A stretch of DNA of 64,000 nucleotides from Chelonoidis abingdonii (lineage: Eukaryota > Chordata > Testudines > Testudinidae). The translations under genes and the position numbers were made by a program. The notes under the pieces are model-generated. The model searched no databases, was not told where the DNA came from, and saw only the letters and a program-made list of their open reading frames with translations. The DNA lies in contig NC_133778.1 of NCBI RefSeq assembly GCF_003597395.2, forward strand, positions 15,504,802 through 15,568,801, given 5' to 3'. This document shows, piece by piece, positions 35,087 through 46,320 of this stretch; positions within the stretch are counted from its first letter, which is position 1; every line of letters starts with the position of its first letter.

Positions 35087-36439
35087 CTCAGTGTATTTAC
35101 TCTGTCCTCCTCTAGTGGTGGCTGTGGCCACATACAGAGGCTGATCAGGCTTACAGACCTCGCAAGGCCATTACATTGTAAGCAATCCTAGGCTCAGAAG
35201 TCCACATAACAGTAACAAGCACACATTTCAACTGATGTTTGGTGTTGTACATTTTAGATCCTCAGCTGGTGTAAATCTTCACAACTCTATTTGAAATTCC
35301 AGGGGCTATGCTCATTTATTTCAGATTGGGATCTGGCCACTTCCTTTTAATAATAATAAAAATGAGACTTTCAGTAAGACTTTATTGGCTTGAGAAACTA
35401 TACAAGAGTTGCCAAAGTGTAAGAAAAAGACAGGCCCCTCAGGTATCTCTCTGGGGCAGGTACAGTCCACAGCAGATGATGCTATATCCTGTGTTGAGGG
35501 GGGGAGGGGTCTCTCTCTGTATCAGTCACTACTCTCCATTCCTAATCAGGTGGACAAGTTGCAATGTATTGTGATGCACTGTGGCAGGATCAGGCAAATT
35601 TTCCTTGTCATATTCTGATAAGAAATCTTTTGTGATTCCCGAGAATTTGATTAATTCTTTGTATTTCAGACATTGGAATGAAAAACATCTTTCTCCCTCA
35701 ATCTCCCCTCTCTCATGCTGGCTGCACTGACTCTTTGGATTTACATTGTGCTTTGTATCTATTGTTCTCTGCTCCTAGTTTGTGGCAGCTGATTCTGTCT
35801 GTGAGGAGCAGCTGCCTCAGTTCCCCACATTTCACTGGTGGTGAGAGGGCACAGGTGATGCTTCCCGGCTAATTCTGAAAAGACAGATTTTGGAAACAGC
35901 AATTCAGAATATGACTGTGGGAAATGTGTGTGTGTGTTGGGGGGAAAATGCCTTTTTAAATAGCGAAATTTCTTGGGAGGTTTTTTACATTTATACTAGA
36001 TCCTTGTTGAATGTGAGTGAACAGTGCTGAGCACCTTGTAGGTTTGTGCTTGAAATAAGATGCATTTTTAGTTGTTCTCAGGAAGCTGGAGAAGTAAGGC
36101 AGAGCAGGGGCACTTTCAGTGTCTCACTTGTCCTGTGGACAATCTACTCATTCAGGGTAGTCAGTGGAAAGGCTGGAATTTTCAGCCAGGGACCTTGCGG
36201 TAAATGGCTTGGCTACATGAAAAACGAATTTAGAAAAAACCAAAATGGTTTGGGGACCCAAATGGAAGGTAATCGTTCAGTGGCCGAGTCCCGGGCAGGG
36301 GGGGACATTTACACTCCCAAGAGGTGCTGCTGGTGGATTGGCCCCTTCCACACCCTGGTCAGGGCGTGGCTGGAGGCTCCACTGAGCCATTGTCCTGGAG
36401 CAGGAGCACAGCTGTGTCTGCAAGGATTGCCACCTGGCT
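35087..36439. other. Upstream intergenic region, one small hairpin
   Basis: 35256-35338 belongs to the 'cagctggtgtaaat ... tctggcc' hairpin family. Otherwise no repeat or gene is recognised. This lies immediately upstream of the CpG-rich promoter block, so it may hold regulatory DNA, but no specific site can be supported. Confidence 0.45.
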
Positions 36440-36712
36440 GGCCCATGAATGAGGCGGAGCAAGCTGCTGCTGCTGCAGTCTCCTCCTGCTCCCCGGCTCC
36501 CTCCCCCATGCTAACCAAGCCCCAAGGGAACTCCTTCAGGGCAGGATCTGCTCTGGGCTCCCCCTCCCCGGGGCGCATGGGCAGACGCGCCGGGTTGAAG
36601 CGGAGCCATGTGCCACTGGCCGGCAGGGAGCGGCGAAGCGGGGCGCACCTGGCTCCCTGAAGGAGAGCGGGGAGCCTGATCTGGGATCCCCCCGAGCCCG
36701 CACCGGAGACAA

Positions 36713-36721
36713 GCTATAAAG
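36713..36721 (+). promoter_or_regulatory. TATA-like box
   Basis: 'gctataaag' sits about 145 bp before the candidate start codon, implying transcription start near 36745 and a ~115-nt GC-rich 5' UTR. Position and context fit a core promoter, but a single TATAAA can occur by chance. Confidence 0.5.
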
Positions 36722-36859
36722 TTCCGCGCGGACTTTGCAGCCAAGTGGGAGCAGGTGCCCGGGAAGAGGCAGCCACCTGTCCCGGCTCCGCGGCGTTGCT
36801 GCGCCCTGCTTGGAACCCGCTCTCTGGCCGGAGCCGGGCCGGGCCGAGCCGAGCCGGGC

Positions 36860-36931
36860 ATGGCTGTGCAGGGCATGCGCCTCGCGTTCGGCTGGCTGGC
36901 CCTGAGCGGCTGGCTCCTGGCCATGGCACAG
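36860..36931 (+). CDS. Candidate first coding exon: signal peptide of a secreted or membrane protein
   Basis: Begins at an ATG with G at -3 and G at +4 (good Kozak context) and encodes 24 residues: MAVQGMR, a hydrophobic core LAFGWLALSGWLL, then AMAQ. This is the n-region, h-region and small-residue c-region plan of a cleavable signal peptide. The exon stops after CAG at 36931 and is followed at once by GTAAGA, a near-consensus splice donor, giving a phase-0 junction. A signal peptide encoded alone by exon 1 is common in secreted and receptor genes. The in-frame alternative start is the second Met (codon 6, 36875). No downstream exon lies in the remaining 27 kb that I can recognise, implying a long first intron. 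The gene is not identifiable from 24 residues. Confidence 0.65.
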
Positions 36932-38529
36932 GTAAGAACTTCGCCCAGCTGGCCACCTTGCCCGTTCGCTTGCCCGGTTGCCGAGCTGCCTGAAGGCGCC
37001 CGCCCTGGCGCTGTGAACTTCAGTGCTGAGCGCTGGATGGAAAGCACAAGCGGGGGGATATTGGGTTTCCCGCGGAGAGGTGTTCCTTGAGCAATTGAGG
37101 CTGAGATTTCAGAGCCCCCTAATTTCCGTTCAGCGTAACGACTCGCGGGGATCCCATAGGCAGCTCGGAAGATCTCCACCAAAACCTTGATATTTTTTCC
37201 TCCGCTTCCACTCCAGACTGCATTAGCCACTTGGCCAGGGCACACATCGGGGATGCGTCTAAGCAGAATAAGTTGCTGTCTATGGCGGCTGTACATTTCT
37301 ACAATACATCTCCCTGGGTTGGTTGGTTTGCTTGTCTTGCTGTTCAAACCAGACATTGAAGAAACTAGCCAATCGGGAGGAGAGAGCTCTTTGTACTTTA
37401 AAATCCAGAAAGTTTTTAGCCTCTCGATTCACTTTCACCCGCAGTGTCTCAATCTCTCAACGGCAGACAGTATTGCGGTTGGACTTGTCCATGGGACAGT
37501 GGCCGGTTTGAAATCTTTGACACATCTTCCCCTTTTGAGTGAAAAGTAGAATCCGCTAAAGAGCCTGGATTCGTTTTAGCTGAAAGTTTGTGAATTAATT
37601 GCTTTATTGCTGGTATCTTCAGTAACACATAGGGGGCGCTCATTTATAAGCGAAAGGGCAGGCGATTAATTTCACAGGCGGCGGTTTCTGTGCTTTCAGC
37701 CGAAATCTGTGCTTCCTAGGTGTTGCTATAACTGCGGGTTTTTAAACAATCCTTCATGCCACTTAATTGTATAGTATTGTATTGGCAAATGCAAAGAATA
37801 ATTCCATGCCCTTGGGCTGATATAAATTCAAGAGCAAAAGTAGGACTTAAGGAAATAGGAGAATGAGAAATAGGATACTTAAACACTGAATTTAACCAGC
37901 AATCCTTCAGTGTTACTTGAAAAGACAGTCAACCTGTACAGTACTTTTTCAGGTTCTAATTTGGAATGGGCAGATCTCAATAATACCAAAAAGATTAACA
38001 ATGGGGAATTTTGCAGTGTGGTCTACTGGACTGAACACAGATTTGAGAGCCATGAACCCCTGAGCTCTCAAACCTGAGCTCTTATTCTTGCTCTGTAATG
38101 ATTGTCTCTGTGGCCTTGGGCAAATCACAAACCTTTCTGCCTCAGTTTTCCCATTGAGAATACTACTTATGCAACAATAGAAGAGAATTGAAGATTAGTT
38201 AATGGTTCTTACAGTTTTGGGAAAATGTAATATACCATGTAAGTGTTTAAATATTGTCACCCGGCACTCAGGTACTGTTATTCTCGGTACTTGAGAATAG
38301 TAAGAAAGTAAAAGGATACATACACTAAGACCAAGGGATATCTAAAATCTACTTAGAACTGATGATAAACTCTGTTCTGGGATTTACTTGTGACTATGAC
38401 AGTGAGTGCTAGCAAGACCCTGATCTAGGGTCAGGGGGAGAGAGCGCTTGATCAGGTCACTCTTTGGCTATCATTCATTAGTCGATATGTCTCATTTGTG
38501 ATAGTCATGAGTAAGCCACTAACTGGAAT
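36932..38529 (+). other. Start of putative intron 1
   Basis: Opens with GTAAGAACT. GC content falls steadily after 37.1 kb. Contains a MIR-like piece at 38085-38260. The plus-strand frame at 37187-37549 (120 codons) shows no domain. No splice-acceptor-flanked exon could be supported. Confidence 0.45.
38085..38260 (+). mobile_element. MIR-like CORE-SINE remnant
   Basis: 'attcttgctctgtaatgattgtctctgtggccttgggcaaatcac', then 'ctttctgcctcagttttcccat' and 'gagaatactac' follow the order of a MIR-type SINE. Diverged and truncated. Confidence 0.65.
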
Positions 38530-38850
38530 TTCATAGAAATGTAGGGCTGGAAGGAACGCCAGCCCCCTGTGCTGAGGCAGGACCAAGTAAACCTAGAGCA
38601 TCCCTGACAGGTGTTTGTCCAACCTGTGATGGAGATTCCATAACCTCCCTTGTAAGCCTATTCCAGAGCTTAACTACCCGGATAGTTAGAAACTTTTTCC
38701 TAATCTCTAACCTAAATCTCCCATGCTGCAGTGCAAGCCTGTGATTTCTTGTCCTCCTTCAGAGAGAACAGTTGATCAGATGTGTTAAGGGCTGTTATAA
38801 AGAGGACAGTGAAGACTCTCAGGTCCCCCCCACCATCAGTCGTCTTTTTT
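38530..38850 (-). mobile_element. CR1 LINE, 3' end (~320 bp)
   Basis: Reversed CR1: 'tcatagaaatgtagggctggaaggaacgcc', 'catccctgacaggtgtttgtccaacct', 'gagattccataacctccct', 'gtaagcctattccagagcttaactaccc'. It belongs to the same broad subfamily as the 25150 copy and is 5'-truncated. Confidence 0.93.
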
Positions 38851-40100
38851 TTCAAGATGGTTTCCTGTGTTGTTTTATTATTATCTATATTTACTGTAGT
38901 GTCTAAATGTTTTCTAGTTTTTAACCCTGTGTTGGTAAATATGTTTTTTTTCTTTAAGAAACCCTTAATAACACAAGACAGGATATTTACAAGTATAAAC
39001 AACAAATGCAACACTCTTTGTTTGTTTGTTTGTTTGTTTTAAAGTAGCCTTTAATAATAAAGGGGCCTTACAATTGCTTCTTGGTTCTAAAATGTATCTC
39101 AGCTGTATCTTTCATAACCTGTTTGTTTGAATTGATTGTATACTTTTAGCTGGCTTTTAAGAAATCTTTAAAGGTTAGGTCAGGAGATATGACTCAAATG
39201 GAAGTACTAGTTCAAGACACCTCCATCCGAAAAAAAAAAAAAATGAAGTGAGCGATCAGCTTGTTATCTTATAGCCTGGATACACTGGTAAATGAAAGAC
39301 TGGGAATTCAGAGACCAGGCATGTATAGCTTGCAGGCAATCCAAACAGTAAGCACAGGCTGGGGATGATTCACTTGTCTTGTGGAAGGAAACTCACGACT
39401 AACTTTGTCATGAAGCGCAGTAGCCCGTTGGGCAATTGTTAATTTTCTTCCTCCCTTGGGGCCCTATCCTGCAAAGATGTACATCCTTAATTTTACTATA
39501 GCGAGTAATCCCACTGAAATCAATGGAATGCGTTACAATAATCAAGTTAAGCACGTGCATTGGTGTTCGCCAGATCAGGGCCATAGTCTTCAGCATCCAG
39601 GAGAAGATTGCTATTTATTTTTCTCTAAAACTAAAAGGAAAAAACTGCCACTAATGTTTTTGTCTTCATTTGTTTCATTCTATTATTATCAGTAACATTA
39701 CAGTAGAAACTCGTGGCCCCAGCTAACATGGGGAATCTGTTTGATTCGGCCATTTAAATAGTATGTATCTCAAAGCAGGACTTTCTCTTATCAGAGATAG
39801 GTACTGCCCCTAGTACGACAAAGGACCTCATCTAATCGTCACCACCATGTATGCCAGCGGAATACCCGCTCCCAAAACATGGAGTGACTTGCTGGATGTC
39901 ACTGTGGTAGTGCTGAGCATTGAACCTAGGTGCTCTGAGTTACAACCTAGCACCTTAATCACAGCACTATCCTTTCTCTAGGCAGAGGCTGCCTTTACCT
40001 CTCTCAGTATGTCACATTACTATGGTATGTTGCTCTCAAAAGCCTGTGAGAGAGCACAGACCGTTATAGCAAACGCAAACTGCTTTGCAGGTGTATGGCT
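38851..40100. other. Intronic or intergenic with simple and small repeats
   Basis: (TTTG)n at 39016-39040 and an A-run at 39230-39243. 39458-39583 is a large hairpin ('gggccctatcctgcaaagatg' against 'gccagatcagggcc', centre 'cactgaaatcaatgg'). 39800-39985 is a decayed reverse MIR-like piece ('gtgacttgctggatgtcac', 'gcattgaacctaggtgctct'). No gene. Confidence 0.6.
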
Positions 40101-40586
40101 CTGTAATGGAGGGGTGTAAACCTGAGCCCAGTTAGGCCACTGGGTAGCACCTGGAAGAGTGTCAGGCATAATTAGTGATCAAACCCAGCAGGGGAGGAGC
40201 TGGGACTTCATGAAGGACAGAGCAGAAGAAAGGTCAGGGAGGGGACCCAAGTGGGATGTAGCTGGGAGTTTTCTCTCCTGAGCGGGCTGGAGCCGGAGGG
40301 TCCTGAAGCTGGGGGTTGTGAAGCCTGGGGCTAGAAGCAGACAGTCCTGAAGCCGGAGGCAGTGAAGCCAAGAGACAGTGACAATAAAGCCTAAGGGAGA
40401 TGTGGAGTGAGTTTGGGAGACTATGGAGAAGAGCTGCAGGCAGGGATAGTCTGTGGCCACAGCCCCTGAGGAGGGGCAATTCCAAGGAGAAAGCCCCAGG
40501 AGGCCTCTCTCTGAAATAAGAGCAAGAAAGAATTCTGCAGGCATTAGGGTTGGTCCCAGCAGGAAGTTCTGAGGAAGGTGGGTGTG

Positions 40587-41402
40587 CAGGACTGGTACAA
40601 CCTATTAGGCAACCGGCACTAAGATTTGAGGGGGTGGCATTTTCTTCGGTGGCGACCACAGCAGAGGGAGCTGGGGCAGAGGGGCGAGGGGAGGGCCGCC
40701 TGCAGCAAGTAAGTGGGGGGGCGGCACGCAGGTGCCTAAGCTGATTGGTGCTGCAAGCCTGGGAGGCAGGAGAAGTGGAGCAGCGACGGCGTGCTCGGGG
40801 AGGAGACGGAGCAGGACGGTGGTGGAACTGGGGCCAACGCTCCCCAGCGGGGCGGAGGTGCCTTCAGGCAGGGGGAGCTGCTGCAGCTGATAGGGGGGGT
40901 ACAGAATTGAGCTGGAGTGGACGCTGCACAGCTCCCTGGAAGGAGAGCTGCCCAAGATTGCCTCCAGGGCATGGGATACGCGTGTGGCCCTCAGGGCAGC
41001 GTGGTGACAGGACTTGCAGCAGGGCTTGCTGGGGACAGGAGTGCAGAGGCTGGGGAGGGGTGCTCATGCTTGGAGTAGCAGGAGTTGCTAGCATGGCTGG
41101 AGGACGCGCCTCAGGCGGGACAGGGATCAGCATCAGTGCATGGGGCTGGGGCATGGAGTTGCAGCAGGGCTTGGGGATGTGGGGGGCGCCTCAGGGCTGG
41201 GGGGAGCAGGGAGTTGCAGCAGAGCTTGGGGATGTGGGGGGCACCTCAGGGCTGGGGGGAGCAGGGAGTTGCAGCAGGGCTTGGGGATGCGGGGGCGCCT
41301 GAGGGCGAGGGGGAGCACGGAGCTGCCGCAGGGCTCAGGGACAGGGGAGAGCGCAAGGTGGAAGTTTCACCTAGGGGGAAAAACATCCTTGCACCGGCCC
41401 TG
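40587..41402 (+). mobile_element. GC-rich hAT-type MITE with internal minisatellite
   Basis: 816 bp from 'caggactggtacaacctattaggc' to 'cctagggggaaaaacatccttgcaccggccctg', inverted termini of the same family as 34575-35086. Perfect 8-bp TSD tgggtgtg (40579-40586, 41403-41410). Contains the shared block 'aagcctgggaggcaggagaagtggagc' and a 55-bp tandem array. Frames up to 185 codons (40745-41302) are G-rich repeat translations, not genes. Confidence 0.93.
41156..41345 (+). repeat. 55-bp minisatellite, about 3.4 units
   Basis: Units start at 41156, 41211 and 41266 (55, 55 and 54 bp) with a partial unit at 41320. Each opens gagttgcagcag and contains gcttggggatg(t/c)gggggg. Units 1 and 2 differ at only two or three positions, so the expansion is recent. 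Lies inside the MITE. Confidence 0.95.
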
Positions 41403-41960
41403 TGGGTGTGGGACCTGGGGAGGAAACAGGAAGCTGAGGGACTCAGAGAAGGTTGGTAGAGATAGGGAAAAACCTGGGCATGGGCAGTTAAATGGCACAG
41501 GCTACAGGAAACGGTGAGTCTCGCCTCAGTGGGCCTACAAGAAGGCTCAATGTGGGACTAAGACCGAGGGTGTACTGAGATGGCAGGAAATGAGGGGTTC
41601 TTGCTGTGGTGAATCTGAGGCAGGGTTTGGTGAAGTACTAGGAGCTGAGTGGGACTAAAGTATTTAACTGAGATTTCTCTGAACGGTCTGCTATGAAGAT
41701 CCTGGGTGAGGACCCAGAGGTCTTAGTAAGCCCAGGAAGGGGCTGAGGCAACAGGAACTTTGGGTGGTGTTTTATATGGACGTGAGACTGGAGTACTCTG
41801 AAATGGGAGTGGAAGTAAAATGTGACCTATCTGGAGGCAACCCACCGTAGGACCTGAGCGACTGCTGACAGACAGGAAAGAGCTGCTCCCCGCCCAGCCA
41901 CAAGGGAGCGTGCCCTGGGTGAGTCCACCCTTCTACAGGCTCCTAAGGCCTGTCTAAAGA

Positions 41961-44900
41961 AGGCCCAGAAGCTATACTCTTCACACATTATGAAATTACT
42001 GTGTGAGTTTTGCAAGTCCCCTCTCTTCTGATAACTGAAATAGGTACAAAATCCCTAGTCGCACCACCACTGGCAAGCCACAATGTTTCCCTGTTCTTTG
42101 AAAAGATGCTACGCTACGTGGTGGACGTGTTGAGTTACATAGAAAAAGTCAATTGCAGCTCGTAGATGCTTCCTATCGACTTGATTCAGGGTTGAGGCCA
42201 CCTCTGCAGCAGCCAAGAAACTGAGGTGAGTTCTGTTGAATTATTTTCCTTTCATCCAATAACTTTGGGCCAGATTGTGAGTTCTTTACTCGCAGTGTTG
42301 AGCAGCTACTCCTGCTGATCTCAATGTAACTGCTTTGTGAGTGACTGCTTGCCAATAGATGAAGTTCACTGCTTGGTAGAACGTATATGTGCCACATAAG
42401 ATACACTTAAACCCTCTTTTGAGAGCTTAAGTGTAATGTGAGTGTGGTGTAGGTTTTATGCCTGCCTTCTTCACAGAATGGAGGACTCTCAAACCGACCC
42501 TTTGTAGTTCTGTGACAAAACAATCAAGTGTACTTGGCTCATAAGCCCTGACTTGGGTGCTCTGGGGATCAAGCACCCACTGAAAAAAATAGGGGGTGCT
42601 CAGCACCTCCATGAGCCACTGTGTTGCTGACAGTTTCATGCAGAAAGCTACAGTGAAATGCAATGTCTTTACAAGTGAAGACAGCTTGTAGGTGAGTGCA
42701 ATGATTTTAATGTACTGTAATTCATGATAATGTAGTTCATTACTATTTTAATAATAGTTAAACTGGTTAAGATACCAATGATGGACACACACATTCAATA
42801 ACTAGAGTATGAAAAATGTATAAATATGCTAAAAATAGCCTCCCCCCAAAACTGGCAGTTGCCCACCTCCCTACCCCCCGAACACACACACGTGCTTTCA
42901 AAAGCACCCATGGGCAAAAACAAAAGTCAGCGCCTGTGATTTGGCCTGATATGTTTCATAGAAGTCCATGTTTCTAACTGTTGATGGTTTGTTGTTATAA
43001 ACATTACTTCTGCTGAACGGCAGTTGCCAGCAGGTTTTCTGAGTGTCATTTTTTAATTCTTAATATTGTAGACCTATGTGATTTCCTCCACCATCCTCTG
43101 TCTCCATAACTCTTTAGAAACAGTTATTGGTGATTTAGCATGTTAGCTCATTTTCTTTGCACTCCAGACTGCAGTGTGATATAAAGGCTCAGACTTTCCA
43201 AATACTCCTTTCTCCTCTCTCTTCCTCTCTGTGAATAGCTGTTTGCACGATGTCATCTTACTTTCTGAGCGCTAGACTGTGGTTTGACCTTTACAGAGTC
43301 TCTAGGACCCAGATCCTGTGGCTGTTCTCCCATTCTGTGCTGCCACCTAGGGTGTGGGTAGCTGGTGCAGAGGCGTTGGGGTATTTCATGTCCTTTTAGT
43401 TCCCTGCAGTGAATGCAGGACAGGCCACAATCTAGCAGTCATGTTCCAAAGCCCCTTGTTTATTTTCCCCATTGATCTTGATTGTTTAACAAAGAAAGTG
43501 GCATCTTGGCAGTGATTGAGTCATCACAGGTTTCACCTCCTTGCTTGTTAACAGGATGACTTTCCCTTTAATATTTCTTTTGCCTCAGGTGTTCTGAAGA
43601 ACCCCCTTATCTCCGAAGCCCCTTTGCTTGGCATTAAATCAGCCTGCTCTTTCATCTTTCCCTTTCTAATTTATCCATATCCATGAAAAGGAAATATCCA
43701 CTCCACTTTCTTTGTGACTGTCACAGATAGCAAGATAACTTGCATCTTTTTCCTCTGATGTCTCTGGCTCCAGTCATGGTCAGTTTGTTTCCATCTGTCT
43801 TTACTGGGCAAAGACTATTTTGAGACTTCTCTACCAGCACTCTCCTGTACAAAATATGTTCATAATGTTATTCTTCCACATAAGCAAGTTCTTTAGTTGA
43901 CACAGGGGTGAGTTGCAATCATGAGTGGGCCATGGAGACTGTCCACCCCAGTTGTCCATCCTTCTATGAAGATGTAATCACCACTATGAAATTTTGGGAG
44001 CCCCCACTTTAGGATACTGCGTCTGGAACAGTGGTCTATAAATTCTCATTGGGCTATAGAGCCCTTGCTGGTGAATAAAAGATTTTGACTACAAAAGAGT
44101 AGAGAACTGGGATGTCTGGAAGAAAAGTGTTCCATAAAAGGCGCCTCCTCTTATGACGCGGTCCTTGGAATGAAATAGCTGGAGAGCCGAGAATCTACTT
44201 AGCAAGAAAAGCAGTCAGTTTATGAGAGGAGCAAAGAAGGATATCCATTGGGACTGCATGTGTTGCTTGGGGATAAGACCAGATCTGCTTCCTCTCTTTG
44301 TTATTACTTAGCACAGGAGCTCTCTTAATCAGGCAGGTAAGAGTTGGCTCTTGAAAGCTGGACATACTATTGGTTGTGGCAGTGGTTTCTTTTAGACCCC
44401 CTTCTACTATGACATACAAGTTACACTCAAAAGCCAGGAAAATTGTGCCAACAATCAATGTGATTTGTTTTGCCAGTGAGCAAAACCAGCAGTAAGTTTC
44501 CTTGTCTATATCGGTACCATTGATAAATGAGAAAGGACCACTGCTTCAGCTGGGGAATGTTGGCACAGCTGATTTGAGTGTAGGGAAATTCTTTTGTTTT
44601 TTATCAAGTCTTGTGGTGGTATATGTGTGTGGTTTTTTTTTTCTTAAAGATCCACCTACTGGAATCCTGTGTTTAAGTAAGAATTTCAGCTTCCATTTTT
44701 AAAAGTAAACTTCTAGCCCTCATAGGTGTGGAGATATGACCCCTAAAGGTTTAGAATAGAAGGCAAATAAAAATTTCATTATTTTTAAGCCAGTCTCATG
44801 ATTTTGTAGGGCCTGGCCCATGATTTTGGGGCACTTGAGGTTGGGAATGCTGAGATTTGCATCTGGCCCACAGAAATAAATTTAATCTCAGGTTTCAAAC

Positions 44901-45756
44901 TTGTCACAACTCTAGCTAGCATAACTTGTGGCTACATATGTCATGCACAGCACTCTGCAATTGCTAAAAAGGGATTGAAGCGTCTAATGAGGAGACTTCT
45001 AACATAGGCCATCTCTTATCTTGTGGTCTGGCAACTTTCATGTTTTTAACGAGGGCAATGTCTGCATGGAACAAAAATCTTAGAGGCTGCTGCAATAGAA
45101 TAAGCAAAAGACCTCCATTCTGTCTTTCTGTGCATTAGCTCTAAGCCATTATTGGGAACTATTTCACAATTGATGAGGAAAATAGAGGCTCCACTATAGG
45201 TGGATGTTGGAAAACTCTATGGGACTTTGCTATATTAAGGCCACTCCCTTCCATTTGACCCGCCTTTTGCTCTGTGTTTTTTTTTCCTTTTACTTCCTAA
45301 CACTAATTCCCTCATCCCTTCCCTAGATAAATATATTTATAACCGAGTCCTTTTCCTTCATACAGAGTTCCCACTTGCTTCAACAGGAGTACCACAAGCA
45401 TAGGAGTATGCCTGGCTGTTGTAGATTGTTAGACTCTTTTAAAGAAGGACTGGGGAGGCTGAAGTGGAAATAATGCCATTTCACATTGGGCATAGTGTGA
45501 TTAATGCAATTGGGAGGATGGCCCCCAGATTAGAGGCATGAGTGACGGGCAGGATGTGACAATACCACCACCACCAGTGATCAAGAAAGGAGGCAAGGGG
45601 CAGTGCTGGGAGTTGGGGTGGGGAGGGGTGTTCAGAACTCTGTTTTAGCCAGGTTGAACTAGAGCTGATGGCTAGACCAGAGTCAGGCTGACACTTTAGT
45701 ATGTCTAGAAAGAGATGGATCTGGAGCAGAGAGGCAGCTATGAGTAGTCATCATAG
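41961..45756. other. Intronic or intergenic, few recognisable repeats
   Basis: No gene. 42552-42616 and 42835-42950 carry 'gggtgctcagcacc' and 'agtcagcgcc' words seen at the ends of the 54466 MITE, so a decayed relative may be here. 44780-44880 holds the 'agccagtctcatgattttgtagggcctg' repeat, also present at 49250-49345. The rest is unique-looking AT-rich DNA. Confidence 0.5.
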
Positions 45757-46041
45757 GATGTGTCTATATTGCACTCAAAATTGTGAATGCAGCTCATGTA
45801 GGCATAGCCATGCTAAGGTTAACCTAGCTAGGGCAGCTACAAATAGTAATGAAGATGCAGTGGCCTGAGCCCCAGTGCAGGCTAAGAATGCGACTTACAT
45901 ACTCAGTGTTCAAAGAGGTCTTAAAAGCCTGCACCACTCAATCTTCACTGCTAATTTTAGCCACACTGACTGGCTTAAAGCTAACATGAGTATTCATGTG
46001 TGAGCTGCAGTCACATCTTTGATTGCAGTATAGATGCTCCC
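45757..46041. mobile_element. MITE, 'tgtctatactgcaat' family (second copy)
   Basis: Left end 'tgtgtctatattgcactcaaa' is inverted at the right as 'tttgattgcagtatagatgct'. Same termini as 28088-28322. It sits at the edge of an old LINE fragment (46050 onward) and may have inserted into it. No clean TSD. Confidence 0.65.
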
Positions 46042-46049
46042 ATAGAGAT

Positions 46050-46320
46050 GCTAGCTGGATTTGCGGATGAGATTGCTCAGAGATAAGGGAGAAGAGAAAG
46101 GGACCAAGGATAGAACCCTGTGGAACCAATACTGAAAGTTTAGGGGTGAGGGGAATAAGGAAAATATTCCAGAGAACATGCTGAAGGAGCAATTAGAGAG
46201 AGAGAGAACAGAACCAGGAGAAAAGAGAGTCATGGATAGTGAGAGGACAATATTTCAAGAAGAGCATCATCAACATTGGAGAAGGCAGGTGACGGGTCAA
46301 GGGGGATGAGGATGGAGAAC
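46050..46320 (-). pseudogene. Old LINE reverse-transcriptase fragment (L2/L3-like)
   Basis: The reverse strand reads DSLFSWFCSLSLSNCSFSMFSG and, in a shifted frame, LSVLVPQGSILGPFLFSL (about 46145 to 46085). SWF.SYLSNRSF....G.....(V/L).VPQGS(V/I)LGP.LFS is the conserved RT block just before the catalytic YADD segment in L2/L3/CR1-clade LINEs. YADD itself is not reached: the sequence ends near the MITE at 46041. Frameshifts show it is dead. Confidence 0.78.

Larger units (their letters stand above)
36440..37060. promoter_or_regulatory. CpG-rich promoter-like island
   Basis: By far the densest CpG region in the window that is not a transposon: 'gacgcgccgg', 'gcggcgaagcggggcgca', 'ttccgcgcgg', 'ccgggccgggccgagccgagccggg'. 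Neither border shows inverted repeats or a TSD, unlike the GC-rich MITEs elsewhere. It covers a TATA-like box and the putative first exon, as expected for a vertebrate promoter. Stop-poor GC composition creates antisense and alternative frames (36511-37356 minus, 36745-37090 plus) that I discount. Confidence 0.75.
40100..41960 (+). mobile_element. LTR-like repeat containing a nested MITE
   Basis: GA-rich sequence either side of 40587-41402. Its tail 'agccacaaggg ... gtgagtccaccc' resembles the tail of 11026-11885. The structure suggests an endogenous retroelement LTR or leader, but no TATA, primer-binding site or coding region is convincing and the ends are guesses. Confidence 0.4.

Noticed and set aside
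36046..36660. 204-codon plus-strand frame upstream of the promoter block.
   Set aside because: No recognisable domain. It ends in CpG-island DNA and lies upstream of the TATA-like box. An exon cannot be excluded, but nothing positive supports one.
36511..37356. 281-codon antisense frame over the CpG island.
   Set aside because: Arg/Pro/Ala-rich translation of stop-poor GC DNA, antisense to the better-supported signal-peptide exon, with no domain or splice logic.
40745..41517. Gly/Gln-rich frames of 124-185 codons.
   Set aside because: Translation of the MITE and its 55-bp tandem repeats. Both inverted termini and the TSD define a transposon.
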